From the NCBI RefSeq assembly GCF_003400205.1, contig NZ_QUQV01000029.1:1-32632 (forward strand): a DNA stretch of 32,632 bases, given 5' to 3'. How positions within the stretch are numbered: position 1 is the stretch's first letter; each line of letters begins with the position of its first letter. The notes beneath the pieces are model-generated. The model had not been told where the DNA came from, did no database searches, and worked only from the letters and a program-made list of their open reading frames with translations. Origin of the DNA: Bacillus sp. HNG (GTDB lineage Bacteria; Bacillota; Bacilli; Bacillales; Bacillaceae_L). Positions 7,811-16,656 of this stretch are shown in pieces. The position numbers were made by a program, and so were the translations under genes.

Positions 7811-7893
7811 TCCTGTAGTTCCAATTAGAATTAGCCCTTTTTCTCATCCTGTTTTTATTGAAATCGCAAAGGAAAAGGACTCTTGGCGAATCT

Positions 7894-8301
7894 TCATTCT
7901 ATTAAAGCCTTGTATTCATCGACATCATCAAATTCTGTACCAAAATATATTGGGGTGTCATCGATATTTTTCAATTTGATTGGATTACCCCCATTTATCT
8001 TTTTTACGATCAAATCAAAAGAGTTATCCTTATTTAATTTAATGTCAAATTCTTGGATGTCACCGTATATTTTGTACACACCATCTTCCATTTCTTCATA
8101 AGTTCCTTTATCGACTTCCCTGTTATCAATGTATTCAACAAAACTTTGTTCCTCTGGTTGAAATGACATCTGTACAATATAACCCTCCAAATGTTCACTT
8201 TGATAAGCTCCTTTTAAATGTGGGGTTTTGTTTGACGTACATCCAGTTAAAAGTAAAACAAATATAATTGTTAAAAATAATTTACCAACTATTTTTGTCA
8301 T
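7894..8301 (-). CDS. Small lipoprotein of unknown function
   Basis: This 135-residue protein has a lipoprotein signal: positively charged start, hydrophobic segment and lipobox LLTGC with the modified cysteine near residue 21. The mature part is acidic and strand-rich, without a domain I recognise; it contains repeated short beta-like stretches such as GTYEEMEDGVYKIYGD. It should be anchored on the outer face of the membrane. It is a lone gene convergent with the AraC regulator, with an 83-bp gap. Function unknown. Confidence 0.7.
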   Translation of the reverse strand: MTKIVGKLFLTIIFVLLLTGCTSNKTPHLKGAYQSEHLEGYIVQMSFQPEEQSFVEYIDNREVDKGTYEEMEDGVYKIYGDIQEFDIKLNKDNSFDLIVKKINGGNPIKLKNIDDTPIYFGTEFDDVDEYKALIE

Positions 8302-8353
8302 AAAAAGATCCCTCCATCTTTTTCAGGTGTGTTAAAGCCAAGATTTTATACAG

Positions 8354-8383
8354 AAAGAAAGGCAAACGGCCAACCCGTTTGCC
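8354..8383 (-). terminator. Intrinsic terminator of the AtoE gene
   Basis: A perfect 9-bp stem (GGCAAACGG, arms 8383-8375 and 8369-8361) with a 5-nt loop is followed on the minus strand by TTTCTTTCT. It lies 6 nt after the stop codon of the transporter. Confidence 0.85.
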
Positions 8384-8389
8384 TACTTG

Positions 8390-9718
8390 TTAAAACAGTA
8401 GAAGACCAATACTAATCGGAATAAAGCTATAAAGAAGAATCATGACACAGAAGCCCATGATATCACGAATATGCAACCCTGCAATTGCTAAAGCAGGCAA
8501 CGCCCAGAATGGTTGAATCATATTGGTCCAGGCGTCTCCCCACGCAACACCCATTGCGGTTTTCGCAAGATCTGCATCGATAGCCGCCGCTGCTTTGATC
8601 ATAATAGGTCCCTGAACTGCCCACTGACCACCACCGGATGGTACAAATACGTTGATAAGCCCTCCACTGAGAAACGAAAAGAAAGGCAACGTGTGCGCAT
8701 TAGAAAAAGTGAGGAACCACAAAGCAATTTGCTCGGAAAGTCCTGATAAAGTAACCATTCCCATAATCCCAGCATAGAACGGGAATTGAATGATAATACC
8801 CCCTGCATTTTTTACTCCGTTCGTTACCGTGTCTAAGAACTGTTTCGGTGTTTTATGTAACATGATTCCTAAGAATAAGAAAATAAAGTTTACGATATTA
8901 ATATTTAAATCGAAGCCTTTGGTAACAAAATGATAGACGATAAAGCCCAATCCCATGATCCCAATCAACATGGAAACGATCACACTGTTTTCAACTTTTT
9001 CTGCTGGTGTGGATGGAGTTTTCTCTTCTTTTGGAGCAACCGTTTCTTCTGGGATCACCCAACGGGAACGGTCTTCGTATAGCGTATTCCCGCTTTTCAT
9101 TAAAAACCTATTAAATATTGGAAGTGTTACTACTAATGCCCCCACAATAAAAAGATTGGATGGACTAAAAAGAGTTTCACTTACCGGAATGACTCCCATT
9201 TCTTTTTCTAAAAAGTGACCAGATGTTGCAACTGTCAATGGAATGGACGCTGAAAATCCACCATGCCAAACCAAGAATCCACTATAAGCTCCCGCTACTA
9301 AAATACGGAAATCTGCAGATGGTACTTGCCTGGCCACATGGATGGCAAATAGCGCTCCCACTACTAGTCCAAATCCATAGTTAATTAAACAGGCGATTGT
9401 TGCCACAAACGTTACAAGCATGACTGCATGTGCAGGCGTTTTAGCCAATTTACTCAAACGAGCTAAGAAATTCTTAATTACAGGTGCGTTGGCTAATACA
9501 TACCCTGTTACTACGACCAAAGACATTTGCATGGTAAAAGCAAGTAAATCCCAAAATCCTGTCCCCCAATGCGAAACCATCTGAACTGGTCCGCTTTCTG
9601 TAAACAAGATACCCATTACAAACACTAAGAAAGTTAGAATGATCGCAAAGATAAAGGCATCTGGTAGAAAACGCTGAACGAGTCGGACAAAAAATCTGGT
9701 TACAACTCCCATTTTCAC
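8390..9718 (-). CDS. atoE: Short-chain fatty acid transporter, AtoE family
   Basis: This 442-residue protein has about ten to twelve membrane segments and the sequence character of AtoE/TIGR00366 transporters, for example RFLPDAFIFAIILTF near the N-terminus, the conserved WHGGFSASIPL, and FVPSGGGQWAVQGP near the C-terminal third. The family takes up acetoacetate, butyrate and other short-chain fatty acids. No CoA-transferase or thiolase genes adjoin it, so the substrate is uncertain. A TrmB-type regulator lies upstream but is separated by a terminator. An imperfect inverted repeat (9754-9784) lies in its promoter region. Confidence 0.85.
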   Translation of the reverse strand: MKMGVVTRFFVRLVQRFLPDAFIFAIILTFLVFVMGILFTESGPVQMVSHWGTGFWDLLAFTMQMSLVVVTGYVLANAPVIKNFLARLSKLAKTPAHAVMLVTFVATIACLINYGFGLVVGALFAIHVARQVPSADFRILVAGAYSGFLVWHGGFSASIPLTVATSGHFLEKEMGVIPVSETLFSPSNLFIVGALVVTLPIFNRFLMKSGNTLYEDRSRWVIPEETVAPKEEKTPSTPAEKVENSVIVSMLIGIMGLGFIVYHFVTKGFDLNINIVNFIFLFLGIMLHKTPKQFLDTVTNGVKNAGGIIIQFPFYAGIMGMVTLSGLSEQIALWFLTFSNAHTLPFFSFLSGGLINVFVPSGGGQWAVQGPIMIKAAAAIDADLAKTAMGVAWGDAWTNMIQPFWALPALAIAGLHIRDIMGFCVMILLYSFIPISIGLLLF

Positions 9719-9753
9719 ACTCCCCTTGTTTAAATGTCAATTGATTATATTCT

Positions 9754-9784
9754 AACTATTTTAAAAATATACAAGATAATAGTT
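9754..9784. promoter_or_regulatory. Inverted repeat upstream of atoE
   Basis: AACTATT (9754-9760) and AATAGTT (9778-9784) form a 7-bp inverted repeat separated by 17 bp, 36 bp upstream of the atoE start. It could be an operator for the neighbouring TrmB-type regulator. Evidence is positional only. Confidence 0.3.
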
Positions 9785-9861
9785 GTTGTTAGGAGTTGGT
9801 AATATGAAAGTCATATTTAGACACCACAATCTATGATCTTCATTTATAACTTTACAAAAAT

Positions 9862-9906
9862 TAAAAACACCCACAAACATTGAATAATCAACATTCGTGA
9901 GTGTTA
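9862..9906 (-). terminator. Intrinsic terminator of the TrmB gene
   Basis: Arms at 9905-9889 and 9882-9866 pair over 17 bp as minus-strand RNA, with four G-U pairs. On the plus strand the same positions would be A-C mismatches, so the terminator works only for leftward transcripts. A short T run follows. Confidence 0.8.
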
Positions 9907-9928
9907 TAGCTTTCTAGAAATGCAAACT

Positions 9929-10756
9929 CTATTTCATATAATGCTTTTTAAAATCTGGATGAATGGAAAATTTGCGACGTAAATTAATGAGGTTTTTCCC
10001 AAAGCTTTCCTCTAAAACCTCTCTATGTTCCTCCATCATTTCCATGATATATAGATCATGAATCATGACTTCTGTAATTGGCATCACTAATCCAACATGC
10101 CTTGACCAAGCTGCACGGCTATCATTGTCCAGCGATACAATACCTGCTACGACTTCAGAATCATCTCCACTCATAACAAGCCATCGTCCACCATACTCTT
10201 CAGTAATTTTATCCCCCATATAATGGAGGTAGACATTCGCGAAATCGGAGATAATTTCGCCATATGCAATAATTGTTACGTTGACTCCTCGTTTTGCCGC
10301 TTGTCTTAGTTCAGACTCTAGTTCTTCAAATTCCTCTTTCCAAACCTCCAAAAGAATTCGTTTGTTGGCTAATCCTATACAATCTTTTACCTTTTCAAGT
10401 ATTTCATTACGTCCCATGATATTCCAAATATTTTCACGGTCATTTGTAGAACGTTCAAATTCCGCTAATGATTTTTCTGCTCTTTCAAAATTCTCTTCTG
10501 CTTTGATTCGGCGGTTTTTTATTAGCTCCTTTGCAGGAACAGGAATATACTGTGCTGTATTTCCAGGACTAATCAGGATATCCCCTCTTAAAGTGAGACT
10601 ATCCAAAACCTCATAGATTTTTGAACGTGGGACACCAGAGTTTTTTGCTACTGCATAGCCCGTTAAGGGTGAGTCTTCCAATAAGGTAAGATATGCTTTC
10701 GCTTCATATTCAGTAAAATTTAGGTTTTTTAACGTTTCTAAAATGTTTTCCTTCAT
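9929..10756 (-). CDS. TrmB-family transcriptional regulator
   Basis: The 275-residue protein starts with a TrmB winged helix (about 1-75: FTEYEAKAYLTLLEDSPLTG, then GVPRSKIYEVLDSL as recognition region), followed by a charged, probably coiled-coil linker (75-110) and a C-terminal phospholipase-D-like sensor domain (about 115-240). TrmB proteins usually control sugar or carbon transport. Here it sits upstream of an AtoE transporter and divergent from a LysE exporter; either could be a target. It has its own terminator. Confidence 0.8.
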   Translation of the reverse strand: MKENILETLKNLNFTEYEAKAYLTLLEDSPLTGYAVAKNSGVPRSKIYEVLDSLTLRGDILISPGNTAQYIPVPAKELIKNRRIKAEENFERAEKSLAEFERSTNDRENIWNIMGRNEILEKVKDCIGLANKRILLEVWKEEFEELESELRQAAKRGVNVTIIAYGEIISDFANVYLHYMGDKITEEYGGRWLVMSGDDSEVVAGIVSLDNDSRAAWSRHVGLVMPITEVMIHDLYIMEMMEEHREVLEESFGKNLINLRRKFSIHPDFKKHYMK

Positions 10757-10895
10757 AAACCCTCCAACACAACCTTAGTCGCTACCATTGTAACTAATAT
10801 ACTAACAAATTCTGTTGATTATTTCCAAGTCCATCTGATATACTTTTTAAGTAGTTACCTAAGTAGTCACTATTGTAGGTGGAAGGAGAAACTAG

Positions 10896-11525
10896 ATGGA
10901 TAGTTTACTAACATACATTTCAATTGCTGCAATGATGGTTGTTATTCCCGGTGCAGATACGATGCTCTTAGTAAAGAATACGCTCAGCTACGGATCAAAA
11001 GCTGGACGTTATACTGTTCTCGGAATGGCAACAGGACTTTCTTTTTGGACGCTTATTGCTATTCTTGGATTATCTGTTGTCATTGCAAAGTCTGTGATTC
11101 TTTTCAGTACAATTAAATATTTAGGGGCTGCATACTTAATTTATTTGGGCATAAAAAGTTTTTTCACTAAAAGTGTGTTTTCTTTAAAAGAAATTCAAGA
11201 ACAAGCAAATGCTCCCAGCAATTCTAAAAGCCTGCATAATAAAGAGTCCTTTATGCAAGCTTTACTCAGTAATGTTCTTAATCCAAAGACTGTTTTGGTT
11301 TATATCACGATCATGCCTCAATTTATTGATTTGAGCGGAAATGTAAATCAGCAATTGTTTTTGTTAGCATTCATCCTTACTTTTCTCGCTGTATTATGGT
11401 TTCTTACCCTTGTTTATGTAATTGATTTCGCAAAAAAATGGTTAAATAACTCCAAATTCCAAAAAGTTTTCCAAAAATCAACGGGCATCCTTTTAATAGG
11501 TTTTGGCGTTAAAACTGGAATATAA
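10896..11525 (+). CDS. LysE/RhtB-family amino acid exporter
   Basis: This 209-residue protein has about six membrane segments and the LysE family signature near the N-terminus (VIPGADTMLLVKNTLSYGSKAGR), with the NPKT motif in the middle (LNPKTVLVYI) and a C-terminal LIGFGVK. The family exports amino acids such as lysine, threonine or homoserine, or related compounds. GGAAGGAG precedes the ATG. It is divergent from the TrmB regulator over a 139-bp spacer and ends in a strong terminator. Confidence 0.85.
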   Translation: MDSLLTYISIAAMMVVIPGADTMLLVKNTLSYGSKAGRYTVLGMATGLSFWTLIAILGLSVVIAKSVILFSTIKYLGAAYLIYLGIKSFFTKSVFSLKEIQEQANAPSNSKSLHNKESFMQALLSNVLNPKTVLVYITIMPQFIDLSGNVNQQLFLLAFILTFLAVLWFLTLVYVIDFAKKWLNNSKFQKVFQKSTGILLIGFGVKTGI

Positions 11526-11541
11526 ATCTTATACATTTTCA

Positions 11542-11567
11542 CCGTTCAGATCACTGAACGGTTTTTT
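11542..11567 (+). terminator. Intrinsic terminator of the LysE-type gene
   Basis: A perfect 8-bp stem CCGTTCAG/CTGAACGG with a 4-nt loop is followed by six T on the plus strand. There is no T run on the other strand, so it serves the rightward gene. Confidence 0.9.
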
Positions 11568-11570
11568 CGT

Positions 11571-12956
11571 TTAACTTAAGTTGAGGTCCTTGTATTCCTT
11601 CGATACTAATACTTTTATTCCTGTTTCTACATATGAATCCATTATTTCTTTTGGAACCATGCTGCCTCCCGTTCCCCACGAAATGTGTACCACTTGTTTC
11701 ATTTTTTCTGTTAGTTGATTTTTATGGATATAGTTTCTTCCTTCTCGTTCTGTAAATAATCGCGCTGGACCAGCAATACCTGCTAATGCAGATGGTTCTA
11801 AATACATGTCTTCCGTTTGTGCCAACATAACGAGATAAGCGAATAGTTGATCATCTTCAACGGTGTAAACCCCACTAATCAGGTGTTCCAATGTTTTACC
11901 AACGAATCCCGATGGTCTTCCAACCGCTAATCCATCTGCAGCCGTTTTGTTATCGATTCCAAAATCTTGGACCGAAATTTTGTCGTGTTGTTCGGTTAAT
12001 AGCCCCAATAACATACAAGGAGAATGGGTCGGTTCCGCAAAAAAGCAATGGACATGGTCTTTAAAAATGAGTTTCAGACCAAAGGCCACCCCTCCTGGTC
12101 CTCCTCCAACTCCACATGGAAGGTACACAAACAACGGATGATCTTCATCTATTGTAATATCCATCGCCTCTAGTTGTTTTTGTAGCCTTGATGCGGCTAC
12201 GGCATACCCTAAAAACAAATTGGTTGAATTTTCATCGTCTATAAAATAGCTGTTAGGATCTCTCTCGGACTGCTTTCTTCCTTGTTCAACTGCAACACTA
12301 TAGTCCAATTCATGTTCAATCACTGTTACTCCCTTACTTCGGAGCAGTTCCTTTTTCCATTGCTTTGCATCGGCTGACATATGAACCGTTACTTTAAATC
12401 CTAGTTTTGCACTGATAATTCCAATACTTAATCCAAGATTCCCGGTTGAACCCACAACAATCGAATAGTCGGAAAAGAACTTTCTAAATGAATCACTATC
12501 GAGTTTGGTATAATCTTCTTCCTTAGTTAAAAGCTTATTATCAATAGCTAAGCCTTCAGCATGCTTTAACACTTCATAAATACCGCCTCTTGCTTTAATC
12601 GACCCCGAAATCGGTAAATGACTATCACATTTTACAAGCACTTTCCCTTCTATCTTTTTATTCATATACCTTTCTAAAGAACTCTGCATCGCAGAAATTT
12701 CCTTTAAGGGTGATTCAATGATTCCATTCATTTCCCTTGTCTCTGGAAAAGCACGAGCAAGGTAAGGTGAAAATCTTTTTAATCTTTCTTCCGCATCACG
12801 AACATCCTGGATTCCTAAAGAAACAAGTTGAATGGCCCTTTCAAAATCTTGGTATTTCGGATTACTCCAAAAAACCTCCTCGGTTAAGATAAGTTTTTCT
12901 ACTAAAGGAAAGGTTTGAATCCATTCATCTTTTGTTTTTCCTAAGATACGCTCCAT
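11571..12956 (-). CDS. dsdA: D-serine ammonia-lyase
   Basis: The protein has 461 residues from the ATG at 12956, chosen because GGGGGTG lies 5-6 nt upstream; the longer frame adds 21 residues with no ribosome site. It is a PLP enzyme of fold type II with the lysine motif SGSIKARGG (Schiff-base K121), a phosphate-binding glycine-rich loop ([14 protein letters not shown]) and the STGNLG substrate loop, as in DsdA. It converts D-serine to pyruvate and ammonia, which detoxifies D-serine and supplies carbon. Slightly longer than the E. coli enzyme (442). It sits downstream of ehuA but a terminator separates them. Confidence 0.9.
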   Translation of the reverse strand: MERILGKTKDEWIQTFPLVEKLILTEEVFWSNPKYQDFERAIQLVSLGIQDVRDAEERLKRFSPYLARAFPETREMNGIIESPLKEISAMQSSLERYMNKKIEGKVLVKCDSHLPISGSIKARGGIYEVLKHAEGLAIDNKLLTKEEDYTKLDSDSFRKFFSDYSIVVGSTGNLGLSIGIISAKLGFKVTVHMSADAKQWKKELLRSKGVTVIEHELDYSVAVEQGRKQSERDPNSYFIDDENSTNLFLGYAVAASRLQKQLEAMDITIDEDHPLFVYLPCGVGGGPGGVAFGLKLIFKDHVHCFFAEPTHSPCMLLGLLTEQHDKISVQDFGIDNKTAADGLAVGRPSGFVGKTLEHLISGVYTVEDDQLFAYLVMLAQTEDMYLEPSALAGIAGPARLFTEREGRNYIHKNQLTEKMKQVVHISWGTGGSMVPKEIMDSYVETGIKVLVSKEYKDLNLS

Positions 12957-13064
12957 CCAAGCACCCCCAGAAATTTTTACGGCTTTACTTTTCAACGTTG
13001 CAAAAAATATACAATTCAATGTATTCTCTACAAGCTCTGATTATCCTTTAAATTCTTGTAGTCC

Positions 13065-13099
13065 AAAAGAGAAGGCGAGACCATACGATGTCTCACCTT
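13065..13099 (-). terminator. Intrinsic terminator of the ehu operon
   Basis: Arms 13099-13090 and 13081-13072 form a 10-bp stem (one G-U pair) with an 8-nt loop, followed on the minus strand by CTCTTTT. It lies about 40 nt after the ehuA stop and separates the importer from dsdA. Confidence 0.8.
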
Positions 13100-13141
13100 T
13101 TCCACAAATGATTTAATTGGTATTTGGTTTTCCCCAGATTT

Positions 13142-13912
13142 TCAAGACCGAAAACGACTTAGAAACTGCTGCAGACGTTCGCTTTCCGTATTTTCTAACA
13201 CCTCTTCAGGTGTTCCTTCTTCAGCAATAACACCGTTCTCCAAGAAGATGATCCGATCGGCAACATCTCGTGCAAAGTCCATTTCATGGGTAACCAGGAC
13301 CATCGCCATTTCCCCTTCTTTGGCAATGTCACGGATGACCTCTAAAACCTCGCCAACAAGCTCTGGATCAAGGGCGGAGGTTACCTCATCAAATAGCATC
13401 ACTTTCGGACGCATCACGAGAGCACGTGCCATCGCTACCCGTTGCTTTTGACCGCCGGAAAGCTGATTTGGATAGTTATCTAATTTATCACCCAGCCCAA
13501 CCTTTTCTAGCATTTCAATTGCATTTTTCCTGGCCTCTTCTTTGGAATGACCTTTTACATGAATGGGACCTGTCATACAGTTTTCTAGAATGGTCATATG
13601 TGGGAACAAATTAAAGTGTTGGAATACCATCCCGATTTCCCCTCTTATTTGCCTTAAATGGTTTTCGTTCGCTCTTACTAATTCCCCTTTTTTCTCCATT
13701 TGCCAAAGGTTTTGACCATCAACTTCGATGACCCCTGAAGTGGGTTCCTCCAATGTCATTAATAAACGAATAATCGTCGTTTTCCCAGACCCACTTGGTC
13801 CAATCAAGGCGATTTTTTCAGCAGGTGCGATATCTAAGTTAATCCCCTTTAAGACATCAACATCACCGAAAGATTTTGTCACATTTTTATAGGTTACAAT
13901 CGGCTCAGCCAT
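13142..13912 (-). CDS. ehuA: Ectoine/hydroxyectoine-type ABC importer, ATPase EhuA
   Basis: This 256-residue protein is a polar amino acid-type ABC ATPase: Walker A GPSGSGKTT (38-46), signature LSGGQKQRVAMARAL, Walker B VMLFDEVTSALDPE and the switch histidine in LVTHEMDFA. It powers uptake by the adjoining permeases. The ehu assignment rests on gene order (binding protein, two permeases, ATPase) and the EhuB sequence. Its start overlaps the end of ehuD by 8 nt. Alternative: importer of another polar amino acid. Confidence 0.85.
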   Translation of the reverse strand: MAEPIVTYKNVTKSFGDVDVLKGINLDIAPAEKIALIGPSGSGKTTIIRLLMTLEEPTSGVIEVDGQNLWQMEKKGELVRANENHLRQIRGEIGMVFQHFNLFPHMTILENCMTGPIHVKGHSKEEARKNAIEMLEKVGLGDKLDNYPNQLSGGQKQRVAMARALVMRPKVMLFDEVTSALDPELVGEVLEVIRDIAKEGEMAMVLVTHEMDFARDVADRIIFLENGVIAEEGTPEEVLENTESERLQQFLSRFRS

Positions 13913-14624
13913 CGATTGCCACTCCCTTCTTTACACTTTTAGTTCCTGTTGGATCTTTCTTATCAAATCGTCGATTCAGTTTGTTTTCTAATTTCTTTAT
14001 TAAGACTGCTGATGGATAACTTAAAAGCAAGAAGAAAAGAGCCACTAATGTATAGGGTTCTAAATACGCCCAATTTCTCGCACCAAATTTATCTGCCATG
14101 AGCAGCATACCTGCAACACCAACTGTTGACGTCAAAGGTACTTCCTTGAACATGATGATCAAATAATTCCCAAGCATCGGGATCGTCGGAGGAATCGCTT
14201 GGGGAAGGATTATTTTTGTCCATCTATCTTTAATAGACATGTTCAATGCAATAGATGCTTCCCATTGCCCTTTATCGACTGATTCAATTCCTGAACGATA
14301 TATTTCAGATATATATGTGCTAAAGTGAACACCAAGCCCCAGTACAGCAACTGTGAATGGATTTAAGCTCACTCCAATATATGGAACCATTGGCAACCCA
14401 AAAAACAAGAAAAATAATTGCACGAGTGGCGGTGTCGATCGAATAAACTCAAGAACAAAGGAAACCACCCACTGAAAAGGTTTAAATGGAATCCGTTTTA
14501 ATATTACCCAAACAAAACCAAATACCATCGCAAAAAGATAGCAAGCAATGGTCACCCCGAGGGTCACCCACATCCCTTTGAAAATCATCGGAAGTGATCC
14601 AAAAAACATATTCCAATCCCACAT
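13905..14624 (-). CDS. ehuD: Ectoine/hydroxyectoine-type ABC importer, permease EhuD
   Basis: The 239-residue permease has about five membrane segments and the His/Glu/Gln family (HisMQ) features: STPPLVQLFFLFFGLP, then the EAA-type coupling loop QWEASIALNMSIKDRWTKIILPQA that docks on EhuA. Its ATG shares one base with the ehuC stop (TAATG), and it overlaps ehuA by 8 nt, so the permeases and ATPase are coupled in translation. It pairs with EhuC as a heterodimer in the membrane. Confidence 0.85.
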   Translation of the reverse strand: MWDWNMFFGSLPMIFKGMWVTLGVTIACYLFAMVFGFVWVILKRIPFKPFQWVVSFVLEFIRSTPPLVQLFFLFFGLPMVPYIGVSLNPFTVAVLGLGVHFSTYISEIYRSGIESVDKGQWEASIALNMSIKDRWTKIILPQAIPPTIPMLGNYLIIMFKEVPLTSTVGVAGMLLMADKFGARNWAYLEPYTLVALFFLLLSYPSAVLIKKLENKLNRRFDKKDPTGTKSVKKGVAIDG

Positions 14625-15295
14625 TATTCGCTAGCCACTCCCTTCGATGATTGTTTTTCCGCCCACTTTGTTAAACCGATTAACGGTAAGGCGATGATAA
14701 AGTAAAAGATAAGAATGAATAAGTATACAGTAGGCGTCGAAGAAAGATTGGTATTTGTATAAAGTTGACCTCTATACACAATATCAGCCAAGCCCACGAG
14801 TGATATGAGTGAGGTTGCCTTTAACATTTGAATCAGATAATTGCCGAATTCCGGTAGCATCATCCGCACTGCCTGGGGCAAAATAACAATTTTCATGCGT
14901 TGAAAGCGTGACATATTCAGAGCAATGGCTGCTTCCGTTTGTCCGTGTGAAACAGAGAGGATTGAACCACGAACCGTTTCCGACATATACGCTCCATAAT
15001 TCATTGAAATCGCAATCACACATGCCCAAAATTCGGAGCCCAAATCAATTCCAAACAAAATCGGAAGTGCGTAGAAGAACCAAAACAACTGAATGATTAA
15101 CGAAGTTCCGCGAAAAATTTCTACGAAAAAACCTGTGAATTTTCGAATAAAAAAATTCTTTGACAAGCGACCAAATCCAGCTAAAAAAGCAATTAAAAAA
15201 GAGAAAAAAGCAGACGTAACTAAAATAAGAATCGTGATATTAAGACCTTGAAGTAATATTGAAAAGATTTCACCTATTTGACTAATTGGACTCAC
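14624..15295 (-). CDS. ehuC: Ectoine/hydroxyectoine-type ABC importer, permease EhuC
   Basis: The permease has about 224 residues with HisMQ features: five membrane segments, the motif RGTSLIIQLFWFFYALP and the EAA loop QTEAAIALNMSRFQRMKIVILPQA. The start is uncertain. An upstream TTG (15337) lies inside a terminator-like hairpin. The GTG at 15295 is listed here, but it lies within GAGGTGAG, which itself looks like a ribosome site and would best serve an ATT codon about 5 nt further on. Membrane segments begin well after either start, so the function is unaffected. Confidence 0.8.
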   Translation of the reverse strand: MSPISQIGEIFSILLQGLNITILILVTSAFFSFLIAFLAGFGRLSKNFFIRKFTGFFVEIFRGTSLIIQLFWFFYALPILFGIDLGSEFWACVIAISMNYGAYMSETVRGSILSVSHGQTEAAIALNMSRFQRMKIVILPQAVRMMLPEFGNYLIQMLKATSLISLVGLADIVYRGQLYTNTNLSSTPTVYLFILIFYFIIALPLIGLTKWAEKQSSKGVASE

Positions 15296-15308
15296 CTCAT
15301 TTGTTATG

Positions 15309-15335
15309 AAAAAAGATCTCCCATACTGGGAGACC
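15309..15335 (-). terminator. Terminator-like hairpin between ehuB and ehuC
   Basis: Arms 15335-15327 and 15323-15315 form a 9-bp stem (one G-U pair) with a 3-nt loop, followed on the minus strand by six T. It starts 19 nt after the ehuB stop and ends before the likely ehuC start. Partial termination here would give more binding protein than permease, a known arrangement in ABC importer operons; the leakiness is inferred. Confidence 0.75.
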
Positions 15336-15353
15336 AATCCATCTTTCCCCGTG

Positions 15354-16253
15354 TTATTTTAAACTTTCCACTACTTGTTCCGTCGTTAAATCATTTGGAA
15401 CAAGGTTTCCTTCACCAAATCCAGATGGGGTAATGAGATCAAGAATCTCTCCATTATCTTTAAGTTTCTGAAGTTCTGCGTTATACGCTTCCCTCAATTC
15501 TTCGTTACCTGTCGCAAATGCTGCTGCACCATAGCTTGGTACACCTTTGATATCTGGTTGCTCAAAATCTTCAACAAATTCTAGTGCGTTTTGATCAGAA
15601 GATTCTAAAGCCATTTTCACTGTCATTTCAGTACCAGTTGTTGCTTGAGCTCGACCTGATTGGACAGCAGAGAATGTCGCTGGAATATCAGCAACTTCAA
15701 GGATTTGGTCTTCGCTCACACCCATTTCTTTCAAGAACTCGATTTCTGTTGCACCAGACATGACCGCTACAATCACATCCGGATTGTCTGCAATATCTGT
15801 GTAGCTGTGAAGATCTAAGGGATTTCCTTTTTCAACAATTAAACCTTCACCATATTGAATTTCTGGTTCACCAAAAGCCACTTGTTCAGCACGTTCTGGT
15901 AAAATCGCCATCCCTGCTGTAATGACATCGAATTTGCCTGCTTTTACCCCCGGAATCAACTGATTCCACTCGGCAATTTGGCCTTCTACATTTTCAATAC
16001 CCATATTGTGAAAAACCTTTGTCGCAATCTCCACAGCTGCCCCTTTTAATTCACCTGTTTTAGGATCTTGATAGGCATATGGTGCTTCATTCGCAAAGCC
16101 AATCGTAACGGTGCCTTTTTCTTTCAACTCATCTAGACTAGATCCCCCTGATGTGGCCCCCTTAGTTGTTCCACCCGCTTCCTCTCCTGTGCCACAAGCT
16201 GTCATGATTCCAAAGACTAGTACTAAAAATATAATGGATAATCGTTTCTTCAT
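15354..16253 (-). CDS. ehuB: Ectoine/hydroxyectoine-type ABC importer, binding lipoprotein EhuB
   Basis: The protein has 299 residues from the ATG at 16253; a TTG six codons upstream also lies in frame but overlaps the GGGGG ribosome site. It has a lipoprotein signal with the cysteine at about 20 (IMTACG). The mature part is a family 3 solute-binding fold, with TIGFANEAPYAY, a GAAVEIA segment, and ITAGMAILPERAEQVAFGEP. These segments resemble EhuB, which captures ectoine and hydroxyectoine outside the membrane. Ectoines serve as osmoprotectants or nutrients; no ectoine catabolic genes are seen here, which favours osmoprotection. First gene of the operon. Confidence 0.85.
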   Translation of the reverse strand: MKKRLSIIFLVLVFGIMTACGTGEEAGGTTKGATSGGSSLDELKEKGTVTIGFANEAPYAYQDPKTGELKGAAVEIATKVFHNMGIENVEGQIAEWNQLIPGVKAGKFDVITAGMAILPERAEQVAFGEPEIQYGEGLIVEKGNPLDLHSYTDIADNPDVIVAVMSGATEIEFLKEMGVSEDQILEVADIPATFSAVQSGRAQATTGTEMTVKMALESSDQNALEFVEDFEQPDIKGVPSYGAAAFATGNEELREAYNAELQKLKDNGEILDLITPSGFGEGNLVPNDLTTEQVVESLK

Positions 16254-16284
16254 TAATCTACATACCCCCAAAAGTTTATTAAAC

Positions 16285-16298
16285 TAGCAAAATTGCTA
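16285..16298. promoter_or_regulatory. Palindrome upstream of ehuB
   Basis: TAGCAA-N2-TTGCTA is a 6-2-6 inverted repeat 32 bp upstream of the ehuB start, where an operator would lie. No regulator gene adjoins the operon, so its protein is unknown. Confidence 0.35.
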
Positions 16299-16656
16299 AT
16301 TGTTGATGCTTTTTTGAATTCACGAAAAGACAAAAGACATAATAAAATTGTATATCTTTTTAGAATAATTGCTCAAATCTCATATTTTTGGATATTTCAG
16401 GATATTTTGGGATTATGTATGCTCTGGGCTGCTGACTTGGAGGATAGGCAAACATCCTCGTTTAGATGTACGTATGCTCCGAATCACTCGACATCCGTGT
16501 GGAACTCCAAATTTGTCTAATTGTATACACATCTTTAGGACAACCAAAAATGCAATTTGAATTTTACTGTATTTTCTAGGTATATATGTTAAAATATGGA
16601 TAAACGAATGAACGATCTATTGGATCGTTTAAAACCAATTCACTGGGGGATTTAGT
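16299..16656. other. Spacer with a GC-richer block, no gene identified
   Basis: This spacer between the ehu operon and the small membrane gene is AT-rich except for 16420-16515, which has near-balanced composition. That block contains a 6-bp hairpin (GAGGAT/ATCCTC, about 16440-16460). Its short open frames on both strands lack ribosome sites and match nothing I recognise. Confidence 0.4.

Noticed and set aside
7686-7979. Frame overlapping the 3' end of the AraC gene
   Set aside because: Alternative frame of the AraC C-terminus running into the spacer and the lipoprotein gene on the other strand.
11571-16253. A single ectoine-D-serine catabolic operon
   Set aside because: A strong terminator at 13065-13099 separates ehuA from dsdA, and no ectoine degradation genes are present.
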